A DNA stretch of 64,000 bases from Stieleria marina (GTDB lineage Bacteria; Planctomycetota; Planctomycetia; Pirellulales; Pirellulaceae): positions 5,642,001 through 5,706,000 of the forward strand of contig CP036526.1 of the NCBI GenBank assembly GCA_007741555.1, in the 5' to 3' direction. The position numbers and the translations under genes were made by a program. This document shows, piece by piece, positions 36,521 to 45,051 of the stretch. The notes beneath the pieces are model-generated. The model had not been told where the DNA came from, searched no databases, and saw only the letters and a program-made list of their open reading frames with translations. Numbering within the stretch: position 1 is the stretch's first letter; the number at the start of each line of letters is the position of its first letter.

Positions 36521-39498
36521 TTGGTAATCGCCCAGTCCGAATTAAGAATGGCAAGTGCGACGATGCCGAGTGGTTTGAGTCCGACGGATTTCGCGGCGCC
36601 GTCAGATTGCTCTTCGTCAGCTTTTTCGCCGTCAGGTTTTCTGTGGTCATTGGCATCGGTCGCCGACGGGCCCGAAAGTGATTCATACAGTGTCGTCAGA
36701 TCACGCAAGTCGTCGTCACTTGGCGAGCGACTGACGACTCGCAGAAACATTTCCGCGATGGATTCTCTCACGTCCGGTGAATCACAAGCCTCCGCTAATT
36801 TCCCTGCCAACTCCGAATAGACTTCGCTGTTGAGCGTGACCAGCGCCTGCAATGGCGTGTTGGTCGCGATCCGACGGGGGCTACAAACATCACGACTGGG
36901 TGTGTCGAACATGACAAACCCCGGATACGGACTGGTGCGTTTCCAGTACGTATAAACGCCGCGCCGATAGCGGTCTTCGTCATCCGCATCTGTCCACTGG
37001 TTGGACGAATAGACTTGCTGCCAAACACCGTCGGGCTGCGGAGGCATCACGCTGGGCCCGCCGATCCGGTTGACTAAAGCGTCGGCGGCTACGAGAGCTT
37101 GATCGCGAATCATTTCGGCGGTCAACCGAGTGCGTGGTCCATGAGCGAGCAGCTGATTGTGGGGATCAGATTCACGAAGTTTCTGCGACGCTCGAGAATC
37201 TTGTCGGTACGTAGCCGACAACACGACCGACTCCAAAAACTGCTTCAGGCTCCAACGATAATCACGCTGCATCTTCAAGGCTAGATGATCCAGCAGTTCA
37301 GGGTGCGTCGGCGGTTGTCCGCTGACGCCAAAATCTTCTTGCGTCACAACAATCCCAGCCCCAAACAACTCGGCCCAAATTCGGTTGACCCAAACGCGAG
37401 CCGCCAGCGGATTACGCTTGGACACCAACCACTTGGCAAACTCCAGACGGTTACGCACCGAAGCGTGAGCAGCAGGATCAGTGGGTTGAAAAGCATCGGG
37501 AATCCGCGGCTTGACCACCTCGCCTCGCTCCAACCAATTGCCTCGCAAAAACATGCGGGTCGTTCTACGGGCGGGACCTCGGCGTTCGATCATCACGGGA
37601 ACACGAGCCCCTTTGAACGATTTGTACTTCTGTTTCAGCTTGGCAACTTCGTCGCGTCGCAGACGGTAGTCGTCTTCGTCAATCAGTTCGGCCAACTCTC
37701 CCGATCCGGTCCATTCGATTTCGAACCGGCGAAGGTGATTGGAAAGACCTCCTGTCACCGAAGCGTCTTGTTTAATGGAAAGCTGCAAGGAATCGCCGGC
37801 GTGGATCTCCAGCGGCGTCTTGAGAACAGCCACCACCCAACGCGGCTTGAACAACTTGGGATGCCCACCGAATCCGCGTTTGCCTTTGCGAAACATTTCG
37901 TCACAGTCCGCCTCGCCCAAGCCATCGACTCCGTTTCGGTAGTCGGGAATTGCCGAATCGAACGCTACGTCTTGCGACTTGCCGTCCTGGTCGACGACTG
38001 TCATCGTCAGCCTCGACAGAACGCTTCCCTGTTCGGGCCACTCCGCTGGGTTGTCTGATTCAGGGCGAATCGTAATTCGCAAACCGGTCAGTCGACTGAC
38101 GTAATCTGGAAGCTCAGCTGCGATCGTGTAGGTGCTGCCCACAGCCACGGTTCCAGCCACCACCCGAATTTCGCGACCGACAACATCAATCGTGCCGGTG
38201 GTCGATTCGGTTTGGGTGATGGGCAAAGGCTGCCACTTCGATTGCAAAACCGCTTGTCGCCCAATCGCGTCCAGCGCGTCTCGCCTTGCCACCCAACGAC
38301 GCTGGGTTCGCAAAAAGCCACCGCGTTGTTTTTGGTTTTCCAGATAAGGAACCGTCGGTGTTTCCGAATTCAAATCCGAATCTTCGCTGTTGTTAAACAT
38401 CGAAAGCCCCGCATAGAACTCTTCGTGGTCATAAGGTTCGTAGGGGTGCGAATGACATTGGACACATCCAAACGTCGTCGCTTGCCAAGTCGTCCAAGTC
38501 GTGCTGAGCCGGTCGATCACCGCAGCAATTCGATACTCCTCGTCATCCGTACCGCCTTCGGTATTGGTCTGCGTGTTGCGATGGAAAGCCGTCGCGATCA
38601 AATCGTCGTAACTCGCCTTTGGCAAAAGGTCCCCTGCAAGTTGCTTGATTGTGAATTCGTCGTATGGCATGTCTTGATTAAACGCATTGATCAACCATTC
38701 CCGGTAAGGCCACATGTCGCGGTGCGGGTCCTTTTCGAAACCCTGCGAATCCGCGTAACGGGCCAAGTCCATCCACATCGCTGCCCAGCGTTCACCAAAG
38801 CGTGGCGACGCCAATAAACGGCGAACCGTACTGCGATAGACCGTCTCGCGTTGCAAATCAGTTTCGACATCCTTCAGCGAATCCTGAAATGCTGAAATGT
38901 CGGCCAGCGTCGGAGGCAAACCAACCAAATCAAACGTCACCCGCCGCAGCCATTGGTGTCCCGGAGCAACACGACTCGGCTGCAGCCCTTCCTTTCTCAA
39001 TCGATCAAACACGAAGTGATCCATCGTCGATTTGGCCCAGTCGGCCGAAGCGGTCGTTAGCGGTGGGTCCTCCTCCGAAAGCTGCGCACGTGCCCAGTGG
39101 TCTTCCCATTTCGCGCCCTCTTGGATCCAGCGTTTGATCAGATCCACTTCGTGATCCGCCAACGGTTCGGGGTGTTCATGCGGCGGCGGCATACGTTCCT
39201 CCGGGTCCGTCGAGATCAAACGCTGAAACAGAATCGATTCCTCGGCGTCTCCTGGTTCGATCACCCAACCGTCCGGCGGCAAAATGGAATCGGGAGACAC
39301 AAACGAGATGTCACCGGCCTGTTTGACGCCGCCATGACACCCCGTGCACGCGCGAGCAAAGATCGGCTGGATGTCGCGGACAAAGCTGACCGATTTTTCA
39401 TCCGCCGCCGCGACGATCGACAAACCTGCCACGGCCAGACAAACAGACGCTCGCACCACAAGGGATAGCAGCAAAGACAGAACCGGGGAGTTACGCAT
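36517..39498 (-). CDS. PSCyt1-DUF1549-DUF1553 exported protein with extra domain (pair 2)
   Basis: 993 residues. Signal peptide MRNSPVLSLLLSLVVRASVC and on to about residue 32; haem motif CTGCH (51-55); DUF1549 (SPRFGERWAAMWMDLARYAD); DUF1553 (RNPLAARVWVNRIWAELFGA, RRIATNTPLQALVTLNSEVY). It is about 190 residues longer than the pair 1 protein because of a beta-rich insert near 430-620 (GTIDVVGREIRVVAGTVAVG, LTGLRITIRPESDNPAEWPE) that looks like a carbohydrate-binding-type sandwich. The start at 39498 places the signal peptide correctly; an upstream in-frame start adds 29 residues and is rejected. It is coupled to the downstream DUF1501 gene. Confidence 0.92.
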   Translation of the reverse strand: MRNSPVLSLLLSLVVRASVCLAVAGLSIVAAADEKSVSFVRDIQPIFARACTGCHGGVKQAGDISFVSPDSILPPDGWVIEPGDAEESILFQRLISTDPEERMPPPHEHPEPLADHEVDLIKRWIQEGAKWEDHWARAQLSEEDPPLTTASADWAKSTMDHFVFDRLRKEGLQPSRVAPGHQWLRRVTFDLVGLPPTLADISAFQDSLKDVETDLQRETVYRSTVRRLLASPRFGERWAAMWMDLARYADSQGFEKDPHRDMWPYREWLINAFNQDMPYDEFTIKQLAGDLLPKASYDDLIATAFHRNTQTNTEGGTDDEEYRIAAVIDRLSTTWTTWQATTFGCVQCHSHPYEPYDHEEFYAGLSMFNNSEDSDLNSETPTVPYLENQKQRGGFLRTQRRWVARRDALDAIGRQAVLQSKWQPLPITQTESTTGTIDVVGREIRVVAGTVAVGSTYTIAAELPDYVSRLTGLRITIRPESDNPAEWPEQGSVLSRLTMTVVDQDGKSQDVAFDSAIPDYRNGVDGLGEADCDEMFRKGKRGFGGHPKLFKPRWVVAVLKTPLEIHAGDSLQLSIKQDASVTGGLSNHLRRFEIEWTGSGELAELIDEDDYRLRRDEVAKLKQKYKSFKGARVPVMIERRGPARRTTRMFLRGNWLERGEVVKPRIPDAFQPTDPAAHASVRNRLEFAKWLVSKRNPLAARVWVNRIWAELFGAGIVVTQEDFGVSGQPPTHPELLDHLALKMQRDYRWSLKQFLESVVLSATYRQDSRASQKLRESDPHNQLLAHGPRTRLTAEMIRDQALVAADALVNRIGGPSVMPPQPDGVWQQVYSSNQWTDADDEDRYRRGVYTYWKRTSPYPGFVMFDTPSRDVCSPRRIATNTPLQALVTLNSEVYSELAGKLAEACDSPDVRESIAEMFLRVVSRSPSDDDLRDLTTLYESLSGPSATDANDHRKPDGEKADEEQSDGAAKSVGLKPLGIVALAILNSDWAITK

Positions 39499-39696
39499 AA
39501 TCGAGATTTGGAAAGGGAAAACGGTTTCTTCGCTCGTCAGCACAGCATACCCCGATTCGCCCTGTTCGCAGCGACCCCCTGACATTCACATTAATAAATG
39601 TCGCTACACTCTACCTCACGCACCGCGAATTCAATCGATCGTTACGTGATCACTTTCCTGGCACTCCACAGGGCTATTCCCCCAAGGACAAACTTG

Positions 39697-40914
39697 ATGA
39701 AACTCGGCATCCTATCCACGGCACCACGCTGCTACAGCACCCGTCGTCTAATGGCCGCAGCAAAAGACCGTGGCTACAAAGCCAAGGTGATCAATACGCT
39801 CAAATGCTCGATCGACCTGCAAGCCGGTAAACCCGACCTGTACTACAAAGGAAAACCGCTGGGCGACTATGACGCGATGATCCCCCGGATCGGAGCCAGC
39901 ATCACGTATTTCGGTACAGCGGTTGTCCGGCAGCTCGAACAGATGAATGTTTTTGTTGCCAACTCGTCTAGTGGCATTTCCAACAGCCGCGACAAACTGC
40001 GCAGCATGCAAATACTTAGCCGCCATCATATCGGCATGCCCAAGACGACTTTTGTTCGCGACCGTAGCGATGTCATCAGTGCGATCGAACGTACCGGTGG
40101 CGCACCGGTCATTATCAAACTGCTCGAAGGAACCCAAGGCGTCGGCGTGATCCTGGCCGATTCGATCAAGGTCGCCGAAGCCATCATCGAAACCTTGCAA
40201 ACCGCCAAGCAAAACGTACTGCTGCAAAGTTTCGTCGCCGAAAGCAAGGGCCGTGATGTGCGTGCGTTTGTCGTCGGAGACCGAGTCGTCGGTGCCATGC
40301 GACGCGTCGCCCAAGGAGACGAATTTCGCAGCAACGTGCACCGCGGAGGATCGGTCGAAGCGGTGGAACTTGACGACGCCTATCGCGAAACCGCAATTCG
40401 ATCTGCGCAGATCATGGGATTGCAAGTCGCGGGCGTGGACATGCTGGAAGGCAAAAACGGCCCCCAAGTCATGGAAGTGAACAGCTCGCCAGGTTTGGAA
40501 GGAATCGAACGCGCCACGGGCAAGGACATCGCCGGGTCAATCGTCGAATACTGTGCTGCCCACGTCGATTTCCCAGAAATGGACATTCGCCAGCGGCTGA
40601 CCGTCAGTCGCGGATACACGGTCTGCGAATTGCTGATCCCCGAAGGTTCGCATTACGTCGGAATGACGATTACCGAGTCGGCTTTTGCGGATCAAGACAT
40701 CAACGTGCTGACGCTTTACCGCGGCAAAACGGTGATCCCCAACCCAAAGGTCTCACGGACATTAGAAGCCGGGGATCGACTGCTTTGTTTTGGCAAACAA
40801 GAATCGATGAAGTCGATGGTTCCGGCGAAGACTCGCAAGAAACGCGAACCCAAAGTCAAGAAACTGGACCCCGCCATGATCGAAGACGCGATGACCCCGA
40901 CTTTGGAATCCTAA
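39697..40914 (+). CDS. RimK-like ATP-grasp ligase with C-terminal RCK_C domain
   Basis: 405 residues. Residues 1-290 are a RimK-type alpha-L-amino-acid ligase: pre-ATP-grasp MKLGILSTAPRCYSTRRLMA, ATP-grasp segments GGAPVIIKLLEGTQGVGVIL and QNVLLQSFVAESKGRDVRAF, and the metal-binding end MEVNSSPGLEGIERATG. RimK enzymes add glutamate or similar residues to a protein or small-molecule carboxylate. Residues about 310-385 match a TrkA-C/RCK_C ligand-binding domain (YTVCELLIPEGSHYVGMTIT, LEAGDRLLCFGKQESMKSM), then a Lys-rich tail. This may be an allosteric sensor for the ligase. AAGGA at 39683-39687 supports ATG 39697. It is convergent with the DCC gene. Confidence 0.9.
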   Translation: MKLGILSTAPRCYSTRRLMAAAKDRGYKAKVINTLKCSIDLQAGKPDLYYKGKPLGDYDAMIPRIGASITYFGTAVVRQLEQMNVFVANSSSGISNSRDKLRSMQILSRHHIGMPKTTFVRDRSDVISAIERTGGAPVIIKLLEGTQGVGVILADSIKVAEAIIETLQTAKQNVLLQSFVAESKGRDVRAFVVGDRVVGAMRRVAQGDEFRSNVHRGGSVEAVELDDAYRETAIRSAQIMGLQVAGVDMLEGKNGPQVMEVNSSPGLEGIERATGKDIAGSIVEYCAAHVDFPEMDIRQRLTVSRGYTVCELLIPEGSHYVGMTITESAFADQDINVLTLYRGKTVIPNPKVSRTLEAGDRLLCFGKQESMKSMVPAKTRKKREPKVKKLDPAMIEDAMTPTLES

Positions 40915-40927
40915 GTCGCTGTCTGCT

Positions 40928-40960
40928 GATCAGTCGAAATGCGCCCGATCAGTCGAAATG
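40928..40960 (+). repeat. 14-bp direct repeat at convergent gene ends
   Basis: GATCAGTCGAAATG occurs at 40928-40941 and 40947-40960. The second copy covers the stop codon and last residues (HFD) of the DCC gene, so this looks like a small local duplication of its 3' end. Confidence 0.8.
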
Positions 40961-41380
40961 AATCGAGCAGGCGTCGTTTTCGCAATTTTTGCCTGCGATT
41001 TTGTAACGGCGTTTGGCGACTTGACGATACAGCCATCGCCAGAGATTCGCCGTACCGGGCAAATAAAGAATCGGTGCGGCGATCCACAACAGGGGCAACC
41101 GCCGACTGAGATAGCGCACTGCGTCGGCACCACCATGGCGGTTCCCGTCCGTGTCGACGACGAACATTTCGTTCATCAAATCGTCGTGCCCAAGGTCCGG
41201 ATACCGCTCCGCGACGCGCGGATCATGCAGCGATATAAACGACAACCGCGGGCCAAACCGGTCCAACTGTCGCAATCGTTTCACACCGCCAGTACAAAAA
41301 CGACAGTCGCCGTCGTAGATCACGACGTCTGTGCCGGGCGTTTGGTCGGGATCGGGAAGCGATTGAGAGCTGATGGACAT
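40949..41380 (-). CDS. DCC family (DUF393) thiol-disulfide protein
   Basis: 143 residues. The family-defining motif YDGDCRFC (22-29, Cys26 and Cys29) is present, followed by the usual helical thioredoxin-like layout (FISLHDPRVAERYPDLGHDD, YLSRRLPLLWIAAPILYLPG). DUF393 proteins are predicted thiol-disulfide oxidoreductases with a redox-active DCxxC pair; targets are unknown. The C-terminus ends in NCENDACSIHFD. A 14-bp direct repeat overlaps the stop codon. A T-rich stretch precedes the start. It is a single gene, convergent with the RimK-like gene. Confidence 0.9.
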   Translation of the reverse strand: MSISSQSLPDPDQTPGTDVVIYDGDCRFCTGGVKRLRQLDRFGPRLSFISLHDPRVAERYPDLGHDDLMNEMFVVDTDGNRHGGADAVRYLSRRLPLLWIAAPILYLPGTANLWRWLYRQVAKRRYKIAGKNCENDACSIHFD

Positions 41381-41678
41381 TTTTTTTACCCCGAGAGGTT
41401 GGAAATCGGTGGCAAAAACGTGATTTCGACTTTAATGCCTGCCACCCTTCCCCTCTATACTAGAACTTACGACAGAAAGCGGGCGACGCCAACTTACTAA
41501 TGGCTTAACCGCTCAATCGGCGACCGGAAAACAGTCGGCACGTAAAAAACGGCGAGCCGTAGGACTGATTGCGGTTTTCGCCGATTCGGCTCGTCCTGCG
41601 ATTTTACTCGTAACCCGTCCGCTGCTCCTTCGTTGCTCTCGCTGAAATCAGACCAGCCAATAGGCAAGGCAAACTGAC
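41381..41678. other. Leader region with overlapping inverted repeats
   Basis: 298 bp upstream of the coiled-coil protein gene. Between 41549 and 41593 three stems compete: ACGGC/GCCGT (41549-41560), CGGCGA/TCGCCG (41550-41555 with 41578-41583) and CGAGCCG/CGGCTCG (41553-41559 with 41587-41593). A TATACT at 41456-41461 could be a -10 element but has no good -35. No coding potential is apparent. Confidence 0.4.
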
Positions 41679-43337
41679 ATGAACCGCATTGAAACTCGTG
41701 TTGCATCCGCTCGCCGTCGCCTCATGGCCGGCACCTTTGGACGCGCCCTGTGCTACTCGCTTTTCACAGCACTGATCATCGCGACCATCGCCTTGGCGGC
41801 GCCCGCCGTTTGGGTCATGGACATCGACGCGGCCAATTGGGCGTACAGCTGGATCGGCGGAACCGTCCTAGCAGCAGTGATCGGTGCCGCAGCCTATACC
41901 TTTGCCACTGCACCGAGCCAAGAATCGGTGGCTGCCGAAGTCGACCATCGCTTCGGCCTACGTGAACGACTCAGCAGCTCCCTGTCGCTGGACAAAGACG
42001 AACAGGACACTGACTTTGGTGCCGCGCTGATGGCTGACGCCGAAAAGCGAGCCGAACAACTCGAAGTCGCCGACCGGTTTGCACTCAAACCCTCCAAGCT
42101 CAGCTGGCTGCCCCTTTCTCTGGTCCCCATTCTCGCAATCGTCTTCTTCTTGGTCGATCCAATCAGCCAGTCGGTCGCCAGCAGCACTTCGAAAACGGAT
42201 CAGGCCGAAGTCGACCAAGTCAAAAAAGTCGCCTCCCAATTGAAGAAGCGTATCCAACAGCAAAAACGCAACGCGGACGCCAAAGGACTGAAGGAAGCGA
42301 AAGAACTGTTCGAGAAAATGGAGGCCGATCTAAACAAGATTGCTTCGCAGAAGAACATGAGTCGCAAAGAAGCGATGATCGCGATGAACGATCTGAAGAA
42401 GGAACTCGAAGAGCGTCGCAGCCAACTCGGCTCAAGCGAATCGATGCGTAAAGCGATGTCGCAAATGAAAGGCTTGGAATCTGGCCCAGGCGACAAGGTC
42501 GCCAAGTCGATCGAAAAAGGCGAATTCGGCAAGGCGAAAGACATCGTCAAAAATCTCGCCAACAAAATGCGAGATGGCAAACTTTCCAAGAAGGAAAAAG
42601 AGCAACTGAAAAAGCAAGTCGATCAAATGAAAAAGCAGATGCAAGCTGCCGTCAAAAAACACGAACAGCAAAAACAAGATTTGCAAAAGAAGATCGAACA
42701 GGCTCGCAACGAAGGTCGGGGTGCTGACGCAGCCAAAATGCAGCAACAACTCAACCAAATGCAACAACGTGACGGCCAGATGCAACAAATGCAAAAAATG
42801 GCCGATGCGATGAACCAAGCTCAGCAAGCGATGAAAAATGGCAAGTCCGCCGAAGCCGCTGATGCCCTGGAACAGATGGCTGACCAACTCGGTGAAATGC
42901 AACAGGAGATGTCCGAGCTCGAAGATTTGCAGTCGACGTTGGACGAGCTTTCACAATCCAAAAACCAAATGCGATGCAAGAACTGCGGCGGAGCAGGTTG
43001 CCAACAATGCCAAGGCAACGGCCAGTTCGGCATGGGCAACGGCGAAGGCCAAGGCAACGGACTGGGCCGCGGTAATGGCTCGGGCGACCGGCCCGAAGAA
43101 GAGGGAGACACCAACACGTACGAGACTCAGGTGCGCGGGAATGTCAAAAAAGGCAAAGCAATCATCGCTGGCTTTGCGGATGGCCCCAACAAGAAAGGCG
43201 TCTCCCGCGAAGAACTCAAAGCCCTCGTCGAAGGTGCGATGGCCGAAGACGCCAAAGCTCTGGACAACGAGAACCTTCCGCGAACCGAGCAAGAGCACGC
43301 CACCGATTACTTCAACCAACTTCGCGAAGGACGCTAA
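41679..43337 (+). CDS. Coiled-coil membrane protein with DnaJ-like Zn knuckle
   Basis: 552 residues. Two membrane helices (about 22-46 and 56-76), then VAAEVDHRFGLRERLSSSLS, then a third helix near 146-164, mirror the N-terminus of the giant coiled-coil protein of the MoxR operon. A Lys/Gln/Met-rich coiled coil fills 180-425. Four cysteines in CKNCGGAGCQQCQGNG (Cys433, 436, 441, 444) form a DnaJ-type zinc-binding pattern, followed by a Gly/Asn-rich linker and a conserved-looking C-terminus (GKAIIAGFADGPNKKGVSRE). It seems to be a single-gene unit. A scaffold or folding-related role at the membrane is inference. Confidence 0.85.
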   Translation: MNRIETRVASARRRLMAGTFGRALCYSLFTALIIATIALAAPAVWVMDIDAANWAYSWIGGTVLAAVIGAAAYTFATAPSQESVAAEVDHRFGLRERLSSSLSLDKDEQDTDFGAALMADAEKRAEQLEVADRFALKPSKLSWLPLSLVPILAIVFFLVDPISQSVASSTSKTDQAEVDQVKKVASQLKKRIQQQKRNADAKGLKEAKELFEKMEADLNKIASQKNMSRKEAMIAMNDLKKELEERRSQLGSSESMRKAMSQMKGLESGPGDKVAKSIEKGEFGKAKDIVKNLANKMRDGKLSKKEKEQLKKQVDQMKKQMQAAVKKHEQQKQDLQKKIEQARNEGRGADAAKMQQQLNQMQQRDGQMQQMQKMADAMNQAQQAMKNGKSAEAADALEQMADQLGEMQQEMSELEDLQSTLDELSQSKNQMRCKNCGGAGCQQCQGNGQFGMGNGEGQGNGLGRGNGSGDRPEEEGDTNTYETQVRGNVKKGKAIIAGFADGPNKKGVSREELKALVEGAMAEDAKALDNENLPRTEQEHATDYFNQLREGR

Positions 43338-43699
43338 TTCCTGCCGAACAGGTCAGCAGCGAGTCTTCAGCGGGCAGCGTTGCATCAGCGGGCGGCTTTC
43401 GCTCGTTGAGTCGCCCGCTGCCGGCTTGGGCTTCGATAATTCCGTTGGTGTGCTGGCCATAAAGCGAATTGGCACTCTTTCTCAGTAAAAGGCGCCGTCA
43501 CAAAATGGGTAGTTTCTGGTAATTTACAGGGCTGATCGGTGTTTTTCCCCGATCGTTGAGCCGCTGGCGCTAGCCACGGGCCATTGATGTGAGCCGCCGG
43601 CGATTAGCCTCAGGCCAATAAATTGCCGGGCTCAGTACTTTGTCCCACTCGCGGCTAGCGCCGTCTATCGATCGAACGACGGTTCTCCCCGCGTATCCA
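43338..43699. other. Intergenic region with hairpins and dispersed repeat copies
   Basis: 362 bp. A 9-bp stem CAGCGGGCG/CGCCCGCTG (43386-43394 with 43412-43420, 17-nt loop) follows the upstream gene but has no T-run. A 6-bp stem GATCGG/CCGATC lies at 43534-43554. Two diverged copies of a GAGCCGCTGGCGCTAGCCAC-type element follow (43558-43582 and 43591-43616, 33-bp period), plus an inverted core (43651-43663). The downstream gene start is ATG 43700; no gene is seen in the gap. Confidence 0.6.
43558..43616 (+). repeat. Dispersed hairpin-forming repeat, two diverged copies
   Basis: Copy 1 (43558-43582) reads GAGCCGCTGGCGCTAGCCAC then GGGCC; copy 2 (43591-43616) is a diverged version. The core can fold as GCC..TGGC-GCTA-GCCA..GGC. 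Nearly identical elements occur at 47917-47940 and 48037-48060, so this is a dispersed intergenic family. Confidence 0.75.
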
Positions 43700-45031
43700 A
43701 TGCCCAAACGCTCCACCAACAAACAGGCCTCCCAAAAGCAATCGGGCAGCTCGCGGCGAAAAAAAGCTGCTCCTAAAATCGAAAAGCCCGAGGGCCCGCA
43801 GCGACTCCAGAGAGTCCTCGCGGCAGCCGGCTTTGGCAGCCGCCGTCAGTGCGAAGAACTCGTCGAAACAGGACGAGTTGCCGTCGACGGCGAAATCGCT
43901 TCCAAACTGGGTACAACCGTCGACCCCAAGCTGGTCAAGATCCACGTCGACGGTGTCTTGCTGCGAGCACAAAAAAAGGTTTATTACGCCGTCAACAAAC
44001 CAACTGGCGTGGTAACCACCAACCGAGATCCGCACGGACGCCCACGCGTGATCGATTTGGTCCCCAAGACCGAACGCATATTTCCCGTCGGACGCCTGGA
44101 CCGCAGCAGTGAAGGACTGATCCTGCTGACCAACGACGGTGACCTAGCACAAATGCTGGCCCATCCCAAATTTGGCGTCCGAAAAATTTACCGTGTGACG
44201 GTCGCCGGCAAGGTCGAATCGGAAACGATGCGAAACATGCGAACCGGCATCTATATCGCCGAAGGCCATGTGAAGGTTGAAGGCGCAAAGATCATCAAGG
44301 CCAAGTCCAAAGTAACGGAACTTGAGATCACGCTTCGCGAAGGCAAGAACCGCGAAATCCGCCGCATCTTGGCTCGGCTAGGACACAAAGTTCAAACACT
44401 TCGGCGCATCGCGATCGGACCACTTCGACTGGGCGACGTTCCCCCCGGAGCGTATCGCTTGGTTTCCAAAGAGGAAGTTCGCAAGCTTCACGCTGCAGCC
44501 GAAGCATCCCGCAACGAAGGCGAAACAAGGCTGGCAGCACGCAAAGTACCACGCAAAAAAGGAGCCGGCGCCAGCAAACGCGCCGCGCAGCGTTCGAATT
44601 ACGAAAGCCGGTCGTCTAGCCCATCGACCAATCGGCCGGCAGCAAAACGCCCTGCCAAACGATCGAAGAAAGACGCTTCATCAGACGTCAAATTTGAGTT
44701 CGATTTTGATTCGGGCAGCAACGATGCCGAAGGATCCGTCATCGGCGGCGACCCGTCCGAATCACGCAAACGTCCGCAGCGCGGGCGGCAAACCGCAAAA
44801 CGCACCGCCGGCAAGCGAAGCTCGACTTCACGCTCCGCAACGACCGGAACTGGCAAGAAACGTGTCGCTGCCAAAGGCAAGCGGAAAACAACGGCCAAGA
44901 AGAAACCCGCCGCTTCAGCGACCAGCCAACGTCGCGGAGCAGCACGAGTCAAAAAGGCGGCTCCCTCGAAAGGACGCCCGGTCAAGGGACGCTCAGCTAA
45001 AAAGAGCGTCGGTCGCAAACGGAAACGATAG
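43700..45031 (+). CDS. 23S rRNA pseudouridine synthase (RluB/RsuA type) with basic tail
   Basis: 443 residues. An S4 RNA-binding domain (RLQRVLAAAGFGSRRQCEEL, about 35-95) precedes the pseudouridine synthase domain with the RsuA-type catalytic motif GRLDRSSEGLILLTNDG (Asp134) and the terminal EGKNREIRRILARLGHKVQT motif. Family members isomerise a uridine in rRNA. The last 170 residues are a low-complexity Lys/Arg/Ala/Ser tail (KRKTTAKKKPAASATSQ, for example), far longer than in E. coli homologues and probably an RNA- or ribosome-binding extension. ATG 43700 is used; an upstream in-frame start runs into the repeat-bearing gap. The pyrK-like gene starts 20 nt downstream, implying co-transcription. 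Confidence 0.92.
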   Translation: MPKRSTNKQASQKQSGSSRRKKAAPKIEKPEGPQRLQRVLAAAGFGSRRQCEELVETGRVAVDGEIASKLGTTVDPKLVKIHVDGVLLRAQKKVYYAVNKPTGVVTTNRDPHGRPRVIDLVPKTERIFPVGRLDRSSEGLILLTNDGDLAQMLAHPKFGVRKIYRVTVAGKVESETMRNMRTGIYIAEGHVKVEGAKIIKAKSKVTELEITLREGKNREIRRILARLGHKVQTLRRIAIGPLRLGDVPPGAYRLVSKEEVRKLHAAAEASRNEGETRLAARKVPRKKGAGASKRAAQRSNYESRSSSPSTNRPAAKRPAKRSKKDASSDVKFEFDFDSGSNDAEGSVIGGDPSESRKRPQRGRQTAKRTAGKRSSTSRSATTGTGKKRVAAKGKRKTTAKKKPAASATSQRRGAARVKKAAPSKGRPVKGRSAKKSVGRKRKR

Positions 45032-45051
45032 ACAAGGTTTAATTCGACAGC

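Noticed and set aside
41456-41461. TATACT as a -10 promoter element
   Set aside because: No acceptable -35 hexamer at 16-18 bp; left as a remark in the leader entry.
43386-43420. Rho-independent terminator after the zinc-knuckle protein gene
   Set aside because: The 9-bp stem is strong, but the loop is 17 nt and no T-run follows; recorded only as a hairpin.
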